From contig CAZRTZ010000005.1 in the NCBI GenBank assembly GCA_964603155.1, positions 12,596 to 76,595 of the forward strand: a stretch of DNA of 64,000 nt. Direction: 5' to 3'. How positions within the stretch are numbered: the stretch's first letter is position 1; every line of letters starts with the position of its first letter. This document shows positions 61,219-64,000 of the stretch, piece by piece. The stretch is from VAUL01 sp964603155. GTDB lineage: Bacteria; Desulfobacterota; Desulfuromonadia; Desulfuromonadales; BM103. Both the position numbers and the translations under genes were made by a program. The notes below the pieces were generated by a model, which was not told where the DNA came from, searched no databases, and worked only from the letters and a program-made list of their open reading frames with translations.

Positions 61219-62152
61219 TGAGGAAAAGGCGCTTGGCGAAGCGTATTCCCTGCCGGCGGCAATCGGCAATACCCCGCTGGTCGCCCTGCATCACCTCAAT
61301 CCCAACCCCGCGGTGCGCCTCCTGGCCAAGCTGGAAGGGAACAATCCGGGTGGGTCGGTCAAGGACCGTACCGCCTGGTGGATGATTCGCCAGGCCGAGG
61401 CCGATGGCAGCCTGACCCCCGACAAAACCATCCTCGAGCCGACCTCGGGGAACACCGGTATCGCTCTGGCGATGCTGTCCGCAGCGCGCGGTTACCGGAT
61501 TCGCCTGGTCATGCCCGAATGTGTCAGCCTGGAGCGGCGCGCCGTTCTGGAAGCCTATGGGGCGGAACTCGTCCTCACCCCGGCCTGTGAAGGGACCGAT
61601 GGTGCCATTCGCCTGGCCCACAAGATTATGGCGGCCGCGTCGGATCGCTACTTCATGCCCAATCAGTACGACAACCCGGCCAACCCCTCAGTGCATTTCG
61701 AGACGACCGGACCGGAGATCTGGCGACAAACCCAGGGGAGCGTCGATGTTTTTGTCGCCGGCATGGGGACTTCCGGGACCTTGATGGGCGTCGGCCGCTA
61801 CTTGCGCGCGAAGAAACCCGCCGTGCGGATCGTTGGCATCGAGCCGCGGCTCGGGCACAAGGTCCAGGGGCTCAAGAACATGCAGGAGGCCATCGTCCCC
61901 GGTATTTACCACGAGGAGGAATTGAGTCAGAAACTGACGGTGGAAGACGAGGAGGCATTCGAAACGGCTCGCCAGTTGGCGAGCCGCGAAGGGATTTTCG
62001 CCGGTATGTCGAGCGGGGCTGCGGTCGCCGGCGCCCTCAGGGTGGCTGCGGCCATGGCTGGGGGGACGCTGGTGGTCCTTCTTCCGGATCGCGGCGATCG
62101 CTACCTGAGCACCTCCCTGTTCCGCTCTGTCTGTGCCAATTGCCGGCCATGA
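61205..62152 (+). CDS. Cysteine synthase family protein, CysM-type
   Basis: The 315-residue PLP enzyme has Lys in NNPGGSVKDRTAWWM (about 46), TSGNTGIAL (about 79) and MGTSGTLMG (about 184). The GTSGT form of the phosphate loop and short C-terminus point to CysM (O-acetylserine sulfhydrylase B) rather than CysK. It ends in VCANCRP, a CxxC tail that CysK at 51540 does not have. ATG 61205 lies within the end of the UbiD-type gene, implying coupled expression. Confidence 0.85.
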   Translation: MDSYSEEKALGEAYSLPAAIGNTPLVALHHLNPNPAVRLLAKLEGNNPGGSVKDRTAWWMIRQAEADGSLTPDKTILEPTSGNTGIALAMLSAARGYRIRLVMPECVSLERRAVLEAYGAELVLTPACEGTDGAIRLAHKIMAAASDRYFMPNQYDNPANPSVHFETTGPEIWRQTQGSVDVFVAGMGTSGTLMGVGRYLRAKKPAVRIVGIEPRLGHKVQGLKNMQEAIVPGIYHEEELSQKLTVEDEEAFETARQLASREGIFAGMSSGAAVAGALRVAAAMAGGTLVVLLPDRGDRYLSTSLFRSVCANCRP

Positions 62153-62299
62153 CGACCGCCTGGCGTTCCTTGGTTTCCCTCGGCTGGCTCGAGGGTTTGC
62201 GCAGAGCCCGGTAAATCTCGCCCGCGATCTGATGAGCCGATCGTTTCCTCTCCCTTTGGGCGGTTTCGCTATCGCCTGCTGATCCCTGGACGAAAAGAA

Positions 62300-62329
62300 G
62301 CGAGGCCCGCTGTTGCCAGCGGGCCTCGC
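62300..62329. terminator. Bidirectional terminator between cysM-type and ImcH-like genes
   Basis: The 13-bp stem GCGAGGCCCGCTG/CAGCGGGCCTCGC with loop TTGC lies in the 201-base gap between convergent genes. The rest of the gap (62153-62299) shows nothing I recognise. Confidence 0.85.
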
Positions 62330-62353
62330 GCGTTGTTCTTCAGCCATGCCCTC

Positions 62354-63811
62354 CTATTCGCCGCGCAGCGTCTTGAGAATCGGCGGCTTTTCCTCCTCCA
62401 TCGCCAGAAGGGTATGACAGGTGTTGCAATCGGCCGAGATGGTGCGGCCGTCGGCAGTCTTGTGCCGGTCATCGTGGCAGCGGAAGCAGCCGATGTTGAA
62501 CTCGGGCCCGTGGCCGACATGGTTCACATAGGTGCCCCAGTTGATCTTCATCTCCGGGAAGACGTTCTGGGCATAGGCTTCCTGGGTGCCGGCAATCGCC
62601 TTGGCCAACAGGTGCGGCTTGGCCTTGAGCAGCTCCGCCTGGTTCTTCTGATACCATTGGGTCAGCGTTTCGGCGATCCCCTGCTGCGCCGCCGCACTGC
62701 TCGGATAGTTGGCGGTGACTGCGGCCAGCGCCTGGCGCTTGATGAACGGCAGCTCTGCCGGGAGGCTCCCCTCCAGCAGTTTGCGGTCCAGGGCGTCCTC
62801 GACGCCGAGGTAGACGTGCGACGGACGGTTGTGGCAGTCGATGCAATCCATCTCCCGGCTCTCATTCTCGGCCGCACTCTTGCCCAGCAGGGTGTCGGCG
62901 TCCGGGGTGCGGTAGACGACCTCCCTGCCATCCTTCCCGGTCATGCGTACCTCGGGGATGGTCATGCGGGTGTGGTCCGTGGCGCGGTAGGTGATGCGGT
63001 TTTCCCGGGCCACATGCCAGTGAATGCCATGTGAACTCTGCGTACGATCCCCGGCGCTGCCGATCTTCATCAGCAGCACATCATGGGTGGGCGTGTTCTT
63101 CTCGTCGTCGTTGAAGCGCTTCTTCACCACCAGCTTGTCGCCGTGGAACAGTTCCGGGCGGTGGCACTTTTCGCAGGTGTCGCGGGCCGGGCGCAAACCG
63201 TGTACCGGGGTGGCAATCGGCCGCGGGTAGGTATCGGCGACTACGGCCAGCAGCTGGCGGGCGCCTGAGATCTTCGATTTGACGAACCAGTCGGCGCCGG
63301 CGCCGATATGGCACTCCACGCAGCTGACGCGGGAATGGGGGCCGTTTTGGTAGGCGGTGTATTCGGGGTTCATGACCGTATGGCAGAACTGACCGCAGAA
63401 GCTGGTCGACTCCATGTAGTGGTAGGCCCGGTAGAGGAAAAGGCTGAATACGGTGACGTTCACCGAAGTCAGGAAGACGATGATGAAGACGTTGCGGCGC
63501 AGACGGGCGAAGAGTACCGGGTCAGTAAAGTACTTGCGCAGGTACTCGAGAGTGAACAGGTGGACCTCGCGCTGGCCGCGGAAAAATACGGCACCGACAA
63601 AGATCATGGTCAGGCCGCCGAGAAAGGCCGGGCCTAGCAGCAGGTAGACGGCGCCACCAAGATAGGGATTCTGTACGTGCCAGATGGTGTCAATCAGCAT
63701 GTAGCCGAACAGGATCGGGGCGACCACGGTGACGACCATGGCCCCAAGCAGCGATATCCGGCTGCGGCTCATGCCGAGGAAGAAGTCCTTGACCATTTCA
63801 AACTGTCCCAT
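62354..63811 (-). CDS. NapC/NirT-type inner-membrane multiheme cytochrome c (ImcH-like)
   Basis: The 485 residues have three hydrophobic segments (about 20-42, 52-78, 104-128) and then a periplasmic heme domain with six attachment sites. The first is an expanded CX3CH (FCGQFCHTVMNPEY); the others are CVECH, CEKCH, CIDCH, CFRCH and CNTCH. The NapC/NirT core (NGPHSRVSCVECHIGAG) indicates a quinol oxidase passing electrons to periplasmic carriers. Geobacter ImcH, needed for high-potential acceptors, has this layout; I count six sites, while ImcH is described with seven, so the assignment is tentative. CAGGAGG precedes ATG 63811. Confidence 0.82.
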   Translation of the reverse strand: MGQFEMVKDFFLGMSRSRISLLGAMVVTVVAPILFGYMLIDTIWHVQNPYLGGAVYLLLGPAFLGGLTMIFVGAVFFRGQREVHLFTLEYLRKYFTDPVLFARLRRNVFIIVFLTSVNVTVFSLFLYRAYHYMESTSFCGQFCHTVMNPEYTAYQNGPHSRVSCVECHIGAGADWFVKSKISGARQLLAVVADTYPRPIATPVHGLRPARDTCEKCHRPELFHGDKLVVKKRFNDDEKNTPTHDVLLMKIGSAGDRTQSSHGIHWHVARENRITYRATDHTRMTIPEVRMTGKDGREVVYRTPDADTLLGKSAAENESREMDCIDCHNRPSHVYLGVEDALDRKLLEGSLPAELPFIKRQALAAVTANYPSSAAAQQGIAETLTQWYQKNQAELLKAKPHLLAKAIAGTQEAYAQNVFPEMKINWGTYVNHVGHGPEFNIGCFRCHDDRHKTADGRTISADCNTCHTLLAMEEEKPPILKTLRGE

Positions 63812-63881
63812 GAAGGCTGCCTCCTGTTGAACATGGGGAAATCATACATGTTCTCATGATTAGAAGTATTAATGTGTCTAC

Positions 63882-63902
63882 TTTTAACAAACCCTGTTAA
63901 AA
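63882..63902. promoter_or_regulatory. Perfect dyad upstream of the ImcH-like gene
   Basis: TTTTAACA-N5-TGTTAAAA lies 71 bases upstream of the ATG in a strongly AT-rich stretch (63835-64000). It could be an operator for this gene or for the outward promoter to its right. No confident minus-strand promoter was identified. Confidence 0.4.
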
Positions 63903-63968
63903 AAAACAAGGAAAAATGGACGGTTAGGGTGTGTTTGCATAATTTTAAAAAATTTTTAACTTTTTGGG

Positions 63969-63997
63969 TTGACATGAAATATTGTTAATGTTATTTA
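63969..63997 (+). promoter_or_regulatory. Promoter reading out of the right edge
   Basis: TTGACA (63969-63974) and TATTTA (63992-63997) are 17 bases apart in AT-rich DNA, pointing to a plus-strand gene beyond the window that would be divergent from the ImcH-like gene. Confidence 0.45.
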
Positions 63998-64000
63998 TTA

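Overview
The window looks like a chromosomal segment of a high-GC, anaerobic, metal- or sulfur-respiring member of the Desulfuromonadales (Geobacter/Desulfuromonas type). The evidence is the set of multiheme c-type cytochromes, a DmsE/MtrA-MtrB type porin-cytochrome pair, a NapC/NirT cytochrome of ImcH type, an Rrf2 regulator, and several families of short intergenic palindromes. No phage, transposase, plasmid or CRISPR feature was seen. The organism assignment is inferred from gene content, not from a marker alignment.

Layout. 1-11 kb: arsenosugar radical-SAM pair (arsS cut by the window edge), plsY, mltG, a receiver/J-like/TPR protein, an S1-repeat protein, a CDF metal exporter, a D,D-carboxypeptidase and transketolase. 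11-18 kb: an aminotransferase preceded by what reads as an alanine-codon leader peptide and attenuator, then a sigma-54 activator that probably drives hsp20-hsp20-clpB. 18-24 kb: a MshEN-REC protein, a thioredoxin-like protein, a LOG-family protein, RNase P RNA, a zinc-ribbon protein, a Nif3-like protein and tRNA-Met(CAT). 24-31 kb: yqeY-cvpA-mutS2-dnaG-rpoD. 31-38 kb: murA-hisG-hisD-hisB-hisH-hisA-hisF-hisE on the minus strand, interrupted by palindromic repeats and lacking hisC, hisI and hisZ. 38-44 kb: prfA-prmC, thyX, rpmE, rho, gluQRS. 44-51 kb: Rrf2 regulator, decaheme lipoprotein, outer-membrane porin partner, orphan ABC-type binding protein, chemoreceptor. 51-58 kb: cysK, a SAM-I riboswitch with metB/metC-type genes, aroC, a flavin disulfide oxidoreductase. 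58-64 kb: a diheme mini-lipoprotein with a second lipoprotein, a DUF2141-like lipoprotein, a UbiD-type decarboxylase, a CysM-type synthase and an ImcH-like inner-membrane cytochrome.

The most notable item is the 12.6-12.85 kb region on the minus strand. It contains a TTGACA promoter, a 35-codon ORF with seven consecutive Ala codons (12 Ala in all), a 12-bp terminator hairpin followed by a short U-rich tract, and a plausible antiterminator pairing, directly upstream of an aminotransferase. This is the geometry of classical ribosome-mediated attenuation, here apparently sensing alanine; I do not know of a described alanine version. The second strong regulatory unit is the sigma-54 heat-shock module: activator gene, two palindromic upstream sites 32 bp apart, a -24/-12 promoter, then hsp20-hsp20-clpB. 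The third is a conventional S-box whose antiterminator and terminator can be read base by base.

Long reading frames antisense to tkt, clpB, mutS2/dnaG, murA, ubiD and the chemoreceptor were treated as high-GC shadows.
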